Part shown: piece after piece, positions 56,179 through 63,932 of the stretch | How positions within the stretch are numbered: position 1 is the first letter of the stretch | Layout of the letters: every line of letters starts with the position of its first letter | DNA from: Caballeronia sp. SEWSISQ10-4 2 | GTDB taxonomy: Bacteria > Pseudomonadota > Gammaproteobacteria > Burkholderiales > Burkholderiaceae | Direction: 5' to 3' | Assembly: GCF_030464885.1 (NCBI RefSeq) | Contig: NZ_JALPRJ010000017.1 | Location: 1 to 64,000 of the forward strand | Length of the DNA stretch: 64,000 bases | Program-made: the position numbers and the translations under genes | The notes under the pieces: generated by a model | What the model was told of the DNA's origin: nothing | Database searches by the model: none | What the model saw: only the letters and a program-made list of their open reading frames with translations

Positions 56179-57137
56179 GCTGCGTTCTCCCACGGCGGCG
56201 CTTCGCCGTTGCTGTTCTGCTGTACCTGTTCGGCTACCTTCGAGCGCATCAAGCCTGCCAAACGCGACGGCCGGCGCGCATCCTGCCCGGCACGATCGTC
56301 TACCAGGGCGGGCGATGCTTGCTGTTGCTGTTCGGCCGCTGGCGTGGCCTGGGCATCCGATTGGTCAGGCAATGCCGACGGTTCTACGCGCTCCTCCTCG
56401 CGGCTCTCGAACACGTACCCGCTTGCTTCGTTGTCGTTCGCAATGGCACGGTCGAGTGCTTCCGAGCTGTTCGGCAGGAGCTTCGCGGCCCGCTTGATGA
56501 CGGCCTTGATACTCATTTGGTCGTACCACTTCGTCCACGGGCTACTCGCGCCCGTACCTGACTTCGACGCTTCGCGTGTCTTCTCGATATCGCGGCGCGG
56601 CATGACTTCACGGTGGACCTCCCCGTTCGTGAGCTTCACAATCACGTAGGAAGCGATCACCGGACCCGGATCATCGTCGCCGAGATACGGCTCGTGCTCG
56701 ATACGCGGATCGTCGCCGCGCTTGAACCGGAACAGATCGCGGTCATACACGGCGGCCGCGTCGATGCTGGCAACCTCGCCCGAGTTGCGCATCACCTTTA
56801 TCAGGCCGCGCACCATCGGCAGGTATTGCACGGTCGGAACCCACACTTCGACCTCGCGGTTTCCGCGCTTTTCCTTCTGTTTCGTGTTGTAAATATTGAG
56901 AACCGCCTCGCGGCCGTCCGGCAGCAGACCATCTTGCGCCGCCTTCATGCACGACGCGAACAGGCTACGGCGATCGGCATAGAGCAAATCTTCCTTCAAC
57001 TGCACCACGGTAATGACCGTGCGAATGAACCGGTCAACGTCGAGCCCGTGCGGCAACGCCTTTGCAATCTCGGCGCGCATGCCCCCTTCGAGCTTCGAAC
57101 GGAATTCCTGTAGGTGACTCACTTGTTGCTCTGACAT
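56175..57137 (-). CDS. recT: RecT-family single-strand annealing protein
   Basis: The protein anneals complementary DNA strands in phage recombination. The 320-residue protein matches RecT in HGLDVDRFIRTVITVVQ, SLFASCMKAAQDGLLPDGRE, YLPMVRGLIKVMRNSG and SPWTKWYDQMSIKAVIKRAAKLLP. The C-terminal tail is Gln-rich and disordered. ATG 57137 has GGGGGT upstream. It is transcribed after the YqaJ-type exonuclease, a standard exo/annealase pair. Confidence 0.95.
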   Translation of the reverse strand: MSEQQVSHLQEFRSKLEGGMRAEIAKALPHGLDVDRFIRTVITVVQLKEDLLYADRRSLFASCMKAAQDGLLPDGREAVLNIYNTKQKEKRGNREVEVWVPTVQYLPMVRGLIKVMRNSGEVASIDAAAVYDRDLFRFKRGDDPRIEHEPYLGDDDPGPVIASYVIVKLTNGEVHREVMPRRDIEKTREASKSGTGASSPWTKWYDQMSIKAVIKRAAKLLPNSSEALDRAIANDNEASGYVFESREEERVEPSALPDQSDAQATPAAEQQQQASPALVDDRAGQDARRPSRLAGLMRSKVAEQVQQNSNGEAPPWENAA

Positions 57138-57155
57138 AGCTACCCCCAAAGGTTT

Positions 57156-57184
57156 GTGCGGCACGGTATCGCACCATGCCGCAC
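57156..57184. repeat. Intergenic hairpin, CGCACCA family, copy a
   Basis: GTGCGGCA (57156-57163) and TGCCGCAC (57177-57184) pair across a 13-base loop containing TCGCACCA. It lies in the short gap between the exonuclease and recT. Confidence 0.6.
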
Positions 57185-57190
57185 TACTGG

Positions 57191-58219
57191 TTACGCTGCT
57201 TTTTTCTCGGTAATGCGCACGTTGCGGAACGCAGGAACGCGGGCATCGATATGCGACGCCGGCACCTTCGTTATCGTGATCGTCACGCGCTCACCTGCTT
57301 CACGATCGTAGGCGCGGAACGACTCCTTGTTCGTGCCGGCCGAGATACCGAACCCGGCGCCCTTCACCGTCTTGGCGGCGCCTATAATGGTCAACAGCTC
57401 GGACTTTGCGCCGGCTTTAATGTCGGCCGCTTTCTTTTCCAGCTCACCGCCGCGCTTGTACTCTTTGCACAGCTCATAGACGCGCGAGTTACCGGTCAGG
57501 TCGAGCACACTCCCATCGTTTTCCAGATTCAGCTTGGCGATGGTCTTAGCATCCTTGACGTAGTTCGGCTCGGGCGACACGCCCGCCTCGATACGGTCCC
57601 AAAAGTGCTGTGTCCGTTGGCGGATCAACTCGCCCACTTCGAGATCGCGCTCACGAATGATCGGCTTGGGCGTGTTGCCGCCCACGAGCGGCGCAATGAT
57701 GACCCACGGCATATCTACAACTTCAAGCTGCGTTTGCGCCTGAATCTCGATATGTGCGGGCGCCTCGATGGACTCACCATCCTCTAGCCACGTCCGGCGG
57801 AACGCGAGCCCATCAACGTTCTTCACTTCCATCAATCCCGGCCCGTGCTTCTCGAACATTTCGCGCGCATCGTTCGACGGCCGGCCCGGCACGAGTCCCA
57901 CAATCTTGAAGTCGAACGAACAGCCCAAGCGGATATTGGCGATGCGCGCGTAGACCTTGAACGGCTCCACGATCAAACCGAAGTCTTCCGCAATGCCGTA
58001 GGCAATAGCGTTTTCCAGACGACGGCCCCATAGCATACGGTCGTTGTCTTCGAACTCTTTCGTTAGCTGGCCCGTTTTGATTTGGTGCAGCTCGAACTCT
58101 GTGTTGTAGGGCGATGCGTCGAACAGCGCGGCCGTTTCCGTCGAAGTAATGTCCTGTTCGCGCATGGCTAACCATTGCGCTTCTGTCTCGAACGTCAGAA
58201 TTTCGCGTACCAGTTCCAT
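57191..58219 (-). CDS. YqaJ/lambda-exonuclease-like phage recombinase nuclease
   Basis: The enzyme makes single-stranded ends for RecT. The 342-residue protein has an N-terminal YqaJ-type start (ITSTETAALFDASPYNTEFEL) and the nuclease core: aspartate in GCSFDFKIVG, Glu-x-Lys in GLMEVKNVD, and the glutamine/histidine strand in PAHIEIQAQTQLEVV. A charged C-terminal part follows. ATG 58219 is preceded by a GGAGAG site. It is the first gene of the leftward operon after the immunity region. Confidence 0.88.
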   Translation of the reverse strand: MELVREILTFETEAQWLAMREQDITSTETAALFDASPYNTEFELHQIKTGQLTKEFEDNDRMLWGRRLENAIAYGIAEDFGLIVEPFKVYARIANIRLGCSFDFKIVGLVPGRPSNDAREMFEKHGPGLMEVKNVDGLAFRRTWLEDGESIEAPAHIEIQAQTQLEVVDMPWVIIAPLVGGNTPKPIIRERDLEVGELIRQRTQHFWDRIEAGVSPEPNYVKDAKTIAKLNLENDGSVLDLTGNSRVYELCKEYKRGGELEKKAADIKAGAKSELLTIIGAAKTVKGAGFGISAGTNKESFRAYDREAGERVTITITKVPASHIDARVPAFRNVRITEKKAA

Positions 58220-58241
58220 GATTCTCTCCGATGACTAGGTT

Positions 58242-58256
58242 GGTGTACGGTCGAAT
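58242..58256. promoter_or_regulatory. Third, diverged operator-like site in the leftward control region
   Basis: GGTGTACGGTCGAAT is an inverted, looser copy of the GGTTCGATT...ACACC operator motif. It lies between operator copy 1 and the exonuclease start. Confidence 0.35.
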
Positions 58257-58284
58257 GCCGTAATGATTACATTACACCGAAATC

Positions 58285-58303
58285 GGTTCGATTACAACAC
58301 CAT
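58285..58303. promoter_or_regulatory. Operator repeat, left copy
   Basis: GGTTCGATTACAACACCAT lies between the repressor stop and the exonuclease operon, next to a minus-strand TTGACG. It matches the copy at 58971-58989 at 17 of 19 positions. Confidence 0.6.
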
Positions 58304-58311
58304 TTTTTGCG

Positions 58312-58902
58312 TCAAAACCTACAGAACAGTAAGGGTGTGGCCCAATCTAGCTCCACACTGCTGGCGGTATACGGTCCTGACAGGGCATATGTCCCATCCT
58401 GATAGCCACGTTTGACGGTTGCGACCACCACGCGGCCGCCGTCCAACTGGCATAGACTGAACCGGCCGATGCACTCAGGCGCTACGTTCTCCCGTGGGAT
58501 ATAGAAGGCTACCCACGCGTCCATCCACGACAGTGGCGTGTCGGCGGTTCTAAACTGGATCGCGGCCGCGTGGTCTGGGAGCGCGCATGGGACTTCTGTG
58601 CGTTCGCGCGTGTCTTTGGCGTGCATCGTCACGACACCACCGTTACCCACATACCCGAGAACGCTTACCCGCTTGCCCGTGGATGGTTTCGATTCGATAC
58701 CGGCGGCAACGACAATGTCGTGGAGTGGTACGCCGAACATCTCGGATAGCGCGGCCGCTTCGTCGAGCTGCATACGCCTTTTGCCACTCAGACTCAAACT
58801 TAATTGAGAGTGATTCATTCCCATTTTGGTCGCTAGACCGCGCATCGACAGCTTGCGCGCGGCCATTAGATCAAGGAAATACTGTTTATCCACGCTTGCC
58901 AT
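58312..58902 (-). CDS. XRE-family phage repressor (CI-like)
   Basis: The 196-residue protein has an N-terminal XRE HTH (LSMRGLATKMGMNHSQLSLSLSGKRRM) and a C-terminal beta-rich domain resembling peptidase S24 (GRFSLCQLDGGRVVVATVKRGYQDGTYALSG). The lysine position of LexA-type self-cleaving repressors can be aligned in TVKRG, but the catalytic serine segment is not obvious, so autocleavage is doubtful. It lies between the two operator copies, in the lambda-like immunity layout, opposite to the Cro-like gene. Confidence 0.88.
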   Translation of the reverse strand: MASVDKQYFLDLMAARKLSMRGLATKMGMNHSQLSLSLSGKRRMQLDEAAALSEMFGVPLHDIVVAAGIESKPSTGKRVSVLGYVGNGGVVTMHAKDTRERTEVPCALPDHAAAIQFRTADTPLSWMDAWVAFYIPRENVAPECIGRFSLCQLDGGRVVVATVKRGYQDGTYALSGPYTASSVELDWATPLLFCRF

Positions 58903-58960
58903 TGTCCAACCCCCTGATGATTGTTTGTTTGAATTCTATTGCATAGGCGCTCGGTAACGG

Positions 58961-58989
58961 TTGACATTGTGGTTCGATTCCAGCACCAT
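58961..58989 (+). promoter_or_regulatory. Rightward early promoter with operator repeat, right copy
   Basis: TTGACA (58961-58966) is a perfect -35 box, and the operator GGTTCGATTCCAGCACCAT (58971-58989) fills the spacer and -10 zone. The -10 box itself is weak (CACCAT or CCATAT). Repressor bound here would block the Cro-like gene. Confidence 0.55.
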
Positions 58990-59027
58990 ATCAACACCGA
59001 AATTAACCGATATGAGGGGTAACGAAC

Positions 59028-59384
59028 ATGACTGTAAGGATCGAGGCTGATATCACGCCCGAAGTCGCGCGCCAGCTTCGTCACGATGCCAGCCTTACCC
59101 AACGCGAATTTTGGGGCAGCGTGGGCAGCAATCAGGCGTCCGGCCACTGGTTCGAAGTCGGCAAGCGCAAGCGCATCCCCAAGCCCATCCGTATTTTGAT
59201 CTTTCTTCGCTACATTGCGAAATTCGAGATCGACGCGGGCGACCCGACCACCGCCGACGTGCTGACGCGCATCGGAACCGAAATCTCCGCGAAGCTCACT
59301 GCCGAGCGCGCCGAGGTAGCGGCGAAGGAAGCAACGCGAGTTGCACGGGAAGCGCAGAAGCGCGTCCGCACCCTCGCCGCATAA
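59028..59384 (+). CDS. Cro-like small phage DNA-binding protein
   Basis: The 118-residue protein begins MTVRIEADITPEVARQLRHD and has a single predicted HTH of XRE type at about residues 20-60 (LTQREFWGSVGSNQASGHWF). The rest is an alanine-rich charged helix. It is divergent from the repressor and first in the rightward operon, the position of cro. The family is not certain. Confidence 0.72.
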   Translation: MTVRIEADITPEVARQLRHDASLTQREFWGSVGSNQASGHWFEVGKRKRIPKPIRILIFLRYIAKFEIDAGDPTTADVLTRIGTEISAKLTAERAEVAAKEATRVAREAQKRVRTLAA

Positions 59385-59412
59385 CCGCAGTTCAATCAAA
59401 GGAGCTTCAATC

Positions 59413-59805
59413 ATGGCTGGTCCGAAACCGTTTAACGATACCTTGGTCACGCTGCGCTTTGGCGAGCTGCACGACGACCTGACCGAAGCTCTCAACGAGC
59501 TGGTCAAGAAGGTTGATATCACGCAGAAGTCGGGAAAGATCGTTCTCACCCTGGGCATCAAGGCCGGCAAGGGCGGGCAGATCGAAATTTCCGATGACCT
59601 GAAGCTGACGTTGCCGAAGCTGGAAAAGGCCACGTCGATCCTGTTCGCCACGCCGGAAGGCAACTTGCAGCGCCAAGACCCGCGCCAAAAGACGTTCGAG
59701 GGTATCCGCAGCGTCGATCAAGAGGCAGAAGCGCAACGCACCGTTGTGCGCACTGGCACCGACGACGCCGCACCGGCACCGTTGGCCGTCCGCGCCGCGA
59801 CGTAA
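59413..59805 (+). CDS. Prophage hypothetical protein
   Basis: The 130-residue protein (MAGPKPFNDTLVTLRFGELH at the start) is a small soluble phage protein, often found next to DUF2303 genes. ATG 59413 has an AAGGAG-like site (AAGGAGC) about eight bases upstream. No motif gives a function. Confidence 0.78.
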   Translation: MAGPKPFNDTLVTLRFGELHDDLTEALNELVKKVDITQKSGKIVLTLGIKAGKGGQIEISDDLKLTLPKLEKATSILFATPEGNLQRQDPRQKTFEGIRSVDQEAEAQRTVVRTGTDDAAPAPLAVRAAT

Positions 59806-59874
59806 GAAGCGCACCACCACCGCAGCGCCACGTAGCAACCTGTAACCATGACTTACACCTACACGGAAACGAAC

Positions 59875-60687
59875 ATGAGCGATAAGAACGAGATTCAAAC
59901 CGCAATCGAAGCTGGCACCGCACTGGCGCGCACGCTGGAAATCAACGGTACGCCGATCATCCTCGTGCCGGAAGGCTACAGCGCGGAAGAACACGCGCAC
60001 TTGCTGGCGGCCCCGACCCGCCACAAGGGCAAAGCCGAATTGCTCGATGCGGCAAGCTTCATTGCCTACGTGAACGCGTTCAAGAGCGGCCCGAACCTGC
60101 CGACTCGTCTCTACTACAAGATCGACCCGAAGCCGCAATTTGTCGCAGTGTTCAACGATCACACGGCGGACGGCCCGGCATTCCGCGACTTCACGGCCGA
60201 GTACAACGCGCCGCTGTCGAAGGAATGGCAAGAGTGGCTCTCGTTCAACGGCCGCAAGATGAAGCAGGAAGAGTTTGCGCTGTTCATCGAGCGCAACGTG
60301 CTGGACGTGACGGCTCCCCCGAGCGCGGACATTCTGGAAATCGTCTCGACGTTGCAATCGACGAAGGGCGTCAACTTCGCAAGCGGCATCCGCCTGGACA
60401 ACGGCCAAACTCAATTGAAGTACGAGGAAACCGTGACGGCGAAGGCTGGCGAGAAGGGACAGTTCAGCGTGCCGGATCGTATCGAGATCACGATTCCCGT
60501 GTTCGACGGCTCGACGGTCGCCGACCGCCTTACCGCGAAGTTCCGTTATCGCATCGACGGCGGTTCGCTCATCATGTGGTACGACCTCGAACGCCCGCAT
60601 AAGGTGTTGGAAGTCGCAGTTGCCGACCTGCACAAGCAGATCGCGGAAGGCACGAGCTTGCATGCGTTCAAGGGCGAACCCGCCTAA
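59875..60687 (+). CDS. DUF2303 family phage protein
   Basis: The 270-residue protein matches DUF2303 across its length, with PTRHKGKAELLDAASFIAYV, RLYYKIDPKPQFVAVFNDH and LSKEWQEWLSFNGRKMKQEE. DUF2303 proteins are widespread in temperate phage early operons and have no known role. ATG 59875 is preferred, with GGAA about ten bases upstream; ATG 59848 is in frame. Confidence 0.85.
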   Translation: MSDKNEIQTAIEAGTALARTLEINGTPIILVPEGYSAEEHAHLLAAPTRHKGKAELLDAASFIAYVNAFKSGPNLPTRLYYKIDPKPQFVAVFNDHTADGPAFRDFTAEYNAPLSKEWQEWLSFNGRKMKQEEFALFIERNVLDVTAPPSADILEIVSTLQSTKGVNFASGIRLDNGQTQLKYEETVTAKAGEKGQFSVPDRIEITIPVFDGSTVADRLTAKFRYRIDGGSLIMWYDLERPHKVLEVAVADLHKQIAEGTSLHAFKGEPA

Positions 60688-60705
60688 GTAGCTTTATCGA
60701 CATTC

Positions 60706-60729
60706 GCACCATGCGATAGCGCATGGTGC
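60706..60729. repeat. Intergenic hairpin, CGCACCA family, copy b
   Basis: GCACCATGCG (60706-60715) and CGCATGGTGC (60720-60729) form a perfect 10-base stem with loop ATAG. No T-run follows on either strand. Confidence 0.75.
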
Positions 60730-60979
60730 AAAACCGGCCACACGATCGGGTGGACGCTGGACCCCGTAACCAGCACCTTTCTAAGAGCGCATCGAGTGCC
60801 TTCCTAGAAAGGTTGTGAAGCGAAATCAGTAGCGAGCCCGAGCGTGCGCACGCGGAGAGGAGCGAAACAAAGTAGTTGGCGCAGGCTGCGCAACGGCTTC
60901 GATGCACACGGATATCGCAGGGCGTCCGCTCTCTCGAATGACGATGCCGCCGGATCGTACCCGGCACTTTTCTCCCTTA

Positions 60980-61007
60980 CCGCACCACACCATGCGATGC
61001 GATGCGG
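60980..61007. repeat. Intergenic element, CGCACCA family, copy c
   Basis: CCGCACCACACCATGCGATG and the following GCGATGCGG contain the shared words CGCACCA and CATGCGATG; CCGCA (60980-60984) can pair with TGCGG (61003-61007). It lies just upstream of ssb. Confidence 0.5.
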
Positions 61008-61034
61008 CACTCTAAATTCGACAAAGGAAACATC

Positions 61035-61622
61035 ATGATTTTGACCGGATTCGCACGACTCGGGAAAGACGCCGAGCTTCGCTTTACCCAGGGCGACAAC
61101 TCCACAGCAGTCGCCAGCCTCGCACTCGCATTCAACTACGGCCGCAAAGGCGAAGACAACAAGCGCCCTACGCAGTGGGTTGACGCGGCCCTTTGGGGAC
61201 CGCGCGCCGAGTCGCTTATCGATTACCTGCTGAAGGGCCAAGGGCTCGACGTGGTTATCGAGGACGTGCATATCGAGACGTACCAGCGCAACGGCGGCGG
61301 CGAAGGCTCGAAGCTGGTTGGCCGGATTCTCGCGCTCGAATTCACGGGCGCACCGACACAGCAGCAAGGCCAGCAACAAGGGCAGCAACAACGCCAGCCG
61401 GCGCAAGGCCAGCAGCAACGCCAGCCGCAAAGCCAAGGGCAACAACAGCAGCGCCAGCCGCAGCAGGGAGCCAACGGCCGCAACGCGTACAACGACGCGA
61501 AGCAAGGCAGCGGGCAGGCCCGGCGCGCGCCGCAAGGTGGCGGGTTCGAAGAAATGGACGATGACATTCCGTTCGATTTGCCGTATCGCGGCATGCAGTG
61601 GATGGCGGCCCTTGGGTTCTGA
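61035..61622 (+). CDS. ssb: Phage single-stranded DNA-binding protein
   Basis: The 195-residue protein has an OB fold (MILTGFARLGKDAELRFTQG; WVDAALWGPRAESLIDYLLKGQ), a long Gln/Gly-rich linker (residues 108-155) and the acidic tip motif MDDDIPF. Unlike normal SSB, the tip is not at the C-terminus: about 15 residues (DLPYRGMQWMAALGF) follow it. It coats ssDNA in phage replication and recombination and supports RecT. ATG 61035 has an AAAGGAAA upstream. Confidence 0.92.
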   Translation: MILTGFARLGKDAELRFTQGDNSTAVASLALAFNYGRKGEDNKRPTQWVDAALWGPRAESLIDYLLKGQGLDVVIEDVHIETYQRNGGGEGSKLVGRILALEFTGAPTQQQGQQQGQQQRQPAQGQQQRQPQSQGQQQQRQPQQGANGRNAYNDAKQGSGQARRAPQGGGFEEMDDDIPFDLPYRGMQWMAALGF

Positions 61623-61624
61623 CT

Positions 61625-62098
61625 GTGAGCGACATCACTCCGACCTTTCATGGCGAGGTACAACTTGCATCGTGGAGCGAATCGCACAACGGGGGCGCGA
61701 AAGTCGTGCTCTGGTTGTCCGAGCCGTCCGACCTTGACGCATTCCGCGCGCTCACCTTGCGCAAAGGAAACACGGCCGGCCAGCGCTTCATGGTTGCAAT
61801 GGTCGAGATCGGAGAGGACGAACAACCGGTTCAGTCCGAGCCCGCACCGGCCGCGCCGAAAGGCGGTGCTCTCTCTCGCCTTGCTGCACAACTGTGCGCG
61901 ACTCAGCCGTTTCACCTGTTCCTGCGTGCGCATGGACTTCGCTGTGAGAACGAGCGCGACGCGGCCGAGTGCATCCGGCAGACGTGCGGCGTGAGTAGTC
62001 GCGCCGAGCTGGATCACGACCAGCAAGGCGCGCATATCTTCCACGAGAAAATCCGCAAGCCTTTCTTGGCATGGCAGGAAGCCGGGGGGCACCGTTGA
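61625..62098 (+). CDS. Prophage hypothetical protein
   Basis: The 157-residue protein starts at GTG 61625, three bases after the ssb stop. Its first part (TPTFHGEVQLASWSESHNGG and KVVLWLSEPSDLDAFRALTL) has a beta-rich appearance. The second (LCATQPFHLFLRAHGLRCEN to the end) resembles the HNH-free tail of DNA-modifying phage proteins but is not assigned. It overlaps the next gene as TTGA. Confidence 0.75.
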   Translation: MSDITPTFHGEVQLASWSESHNGGAKVVLWLSEPSDLDAFRALTLRKGNTAGQRFMVAMVEIGEDEQPVQSEPAPAAPKGGALSRLAAQLCATQPFHLFLRAHGLRCENERDAAECIRQTCGVSSRAELDHDQQGAHIFHEKIRKPFLAWQEAGGHR

Positions 62099-62601
62099 AG
62101 CGTTCCGGTTTCAAGCCGCGCACCGCGCCGATGGCGCGCGGTAACACTCAACTCGCCCGGTCGAGCTTCAAACCGGGCGGGACGGCAAAGCCTCGCAAGA
62201 CCTCCCCGCCCAAAGTAAAGGCCACACCACGCCCGCGCATCGTCACGTCGGCCGTTGAGGAATACCACCGCGACCGCGTAGCGCAGCTTGGGTGCGTCGT
62301 CTGTCGCAATCTGCGTCTCGGCAAAAGCCCGGCCGAGCTGCACCACGCGCGGACCTATGCCGGCGGCGGCCAGAAGTCGAGCGAGTTCCACGTATTGCCT
62401 ATCTGCCCGAACCATCACCGTCTCGGTGGCGCGGGTGTAGCGCTCCACGCCGGCCGTCAGACGTGGGCGAAGCTCTACGGCACTGAAGAATCTTTGTTGC
62501 TTCAAGTCTTGCATGCGCTCGGTTTCGAGATCGAGCCCGACGACCTTTGGCGCCCTGACCTTGGCGCGATCCTCTATCCCACTGGAATACCCCTCAAATG
62601 A
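62095..62601 (+). CDS. Ref-family HNH nuclease (recombination enhancement function)
   Basis: The 168-residue protein resembles the P1 Ref nuclease, a RecA-dependent DNase. The zinc/HNH region reads LGCVVCRNL, AELHHARTY, and LPICPNHHRLGG, with the GVALHAGRQTWAKLYGTEES tail characteristic of the family. The N-terminus is basic (PKVKATPRPRIVTSA). TTG 62095 overlaps the upstream stop. Together with RecT, SSB and VRR-NUC it points to a recombination-rich early region. Confidence 0.85.
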   Translation: MKRSGFKPRTAPMARGNTQLARSSFKPGGTAKPRKTSPPKVKATPRPRIVTSAVEEYHRDRVAQLGCVVCRNLRLGKSPAELHHARTYAGGGQKSSEFHVLPICPNHHRLGGAGVALHAGRQTWAKLYGTEESLLLQVLHALGFEIEPDDLWRPDLGAILYPTGIPLK

Positions 62602-63101
62602 GCAAACGATACGGCCGGAATCAGAGGCGCGCGCACCGCGAGCAGATCGAACGGCTTGCATCCATGTACATGGAACAACAGAGCATCAACCGCCGCCAGC
62701 TCGAAACCATCGCCGACTTCCGCGAGCACCTTCAGTACGTTGCCGCGACGCTTGGGCATATGTCCATTTTGGCCGGCCGCGAGCTGCACCACATGGACGG
62801 GCATGAAGGTATGCAGCTCGTGGCAGAAAAGCCTATGACATTGCCGCTCGATGGGCTCACCCAGGACGAACGGCTGTGCGTCGAGATCATGCGCTTACTC
62901 GACATCAAGGCAGTGCGCGATATCGCCGGCCGTTCGATTCACGCGATCGTCCACCTTGCCGGTAACGACGCGGCCTATGCAATCAGCGAATACACGATAC
63001 GCACGCTGAAGCCGGAACAACTGAAACACCTGATCGAGCGTCAGGTAGCCCCAATGCTGTGCGCGCTGATCGCAGAGCAAGCCACTCGCAAGATCGCATG
63101 A
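62598..63101 (+). CDS. Prophage hypothetical protein
   Basis: The 167-residue protein begins with a basic stretch MSKRYGRNQRRAHREQIERL and continues as a helical protein (FREHLQYVAATLGHMSILAG). No family is recognised. Start and stop both overlap neighbours by four bases (ATGA). Confidence 0.75.
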   Translation: MSKRYGRNQRRAHREQIERLASMYMEQQSINRRQLETIADFREHLQYVAATLGHMSILAGRELHHMDGHEGMQLVAEKPMTLPLDGLTQDERLCVEIMRLLDIKAVRDIAGRSIHAIVHLAGNDAAYAISEYTIRTLKPEQLKHLIERQVAPMLCALIAEQATRKIA

Positions 63102-63556
63102 GGGTCCATAAGAACCACGTTGCGGTAAAGGGCCGGCCGGCGCCGCGCGGCGTGAAGGTGCGCCACGTCGAGCAACCGGAATTCCTTTCTCAGGCCGCGC
63201 TGTTCGATTGGGCGCGCATGCCGGCCGTCATCAAGAGCTTGCCGGGCATCGAGCTTTTGGAAGGGAGCATGAACGGCGTGCGCCTGTCGAAAGCGCAGGC
63301 AGGCAAAGCGAAGGCGGCCGGGATGCTGAAGGGCTCGCACGATGTCCGCCTGCCCGTGGCGCGCGGCCGCTGGATCGGGCTATCGATCGAGCTGAAGTAC
63401 GGCGACAACATGCCGAGCGATGAACAGCTCGAAATAGGGACCATGCTCGAACGCGAAGGCTGGCGAGTTCACTACATATGGGAGTGGACGGACGCGGTAA
63501 AGGTAATCACTGAATTCCTGTCCCTCCCCCGCCCCGCGATCACGCCTTGCAGCTAA
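63098..63556 (+). CDS. VRR-NUC domain nuclease (Holliday-junction resolvase-like)
   Basis: The 152-residue protein has the VRR-NUC core: GSHDVRLPVARGRWIGLSIE (aspartate), ELKYGDNMPSDEQLEIGTML (Glu-x-Lys and glutamine), and EREGWRVHYIWEWTDAVKVI. In phages such proteins act as structure-specific nucleases. ATG 63098 overlaps the previous stop; the 3' end overlaps by 17 bases the lipoprotein gene on the other strand. Confidence 0.88.
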   Translation: MRVHKNHVAVKGRPAPRGVKVRHVEQPEFLSQAALFDWARMPAVIKSLPGIELLEGSMNGVRLSKAQAGKAKAAGMLKGSHDVRLPVARGRWIGLSIELKYGDNMPSDEQLEIGTMLEREGWRVHYIWEWTDAVKVITEFLSLPRPAITPCS

Positions 63557-63797
63557 CCACCATGTTGCGCTCGACCATCGGGCCGAGCCCGGTCGGCGTG
63601 CTCGATTGGTTCTTGTCGATCACTTCGTACTGACCGCCGCACGACTTTGTTGCGAGTTTGTAGCAGGTTCCCCACGAATCCGCCGATCCATTGCATGAGA
63701 TCGAGAACCCTTTGCCACCGCTCCCGGTCGAGATCGGATCGGCCGAAGCGCACGCGCCAAGGGACAAAACAGCGATGGCAATAAGCAATTTGTTCAC
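63540..63797 (-). CDS. Small prophage lipoprotein
   Basis: The 85-residue product has a signal peptide with lipobox LSLGAC and a mature part with several cysteines (SCNGSADSWGTCYKLATKSC; VVSCKA). It is probably an outer-membrane lipoprotein expressed from the prophage against the early operon direction. Such genes are often lysogenic-conversion (moron) genes; the role here is unknown. Confidence 0.8.
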   Translation of the reverse strand: MNKLLIAIAVLSLGACASADPISTGSGGKGFSISCNGSADSWGTCYKLATKSCGGQYEVIDKNQSSTPTGLGPMVERNMVVSCKA

Positions 63798-63906
63798 GGC
63801 GCGACTCCTCGAATTTTGGTGTTTCGCTAGGCTAACCGAATATCTTCAGACTAACAATCCGCTTTCGTCTACCTTCCAACATAATAAATGGGGACGGTTC
63901 TGTTTT

Positions 63907-63932
63907 CGCACCATTATTCGATGAATGGTGCG
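63907..63932. repeat. Intergenic hairpin, CGCACCA family, copy d
   Basis: CGCACCATT (63907-63915) and AATGGTGCG (63924-63932) form a perfect 9-base stem with an eight-base loop. Like copy b, it begins TTCGCACCAT and has no T-run. Confidence 0.7.

Larger units (their letters stand above)
60688..61034. other. Gene-free gap in the rightward operon
   Basis: This 347-base gap contains two intergenic hairpin elements of the CGCACCA family (see 60706-60729 and 60980-61007) and no convincing gene. It interrupts an otherwise tightly packed early operon. Confidence 0.5.
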
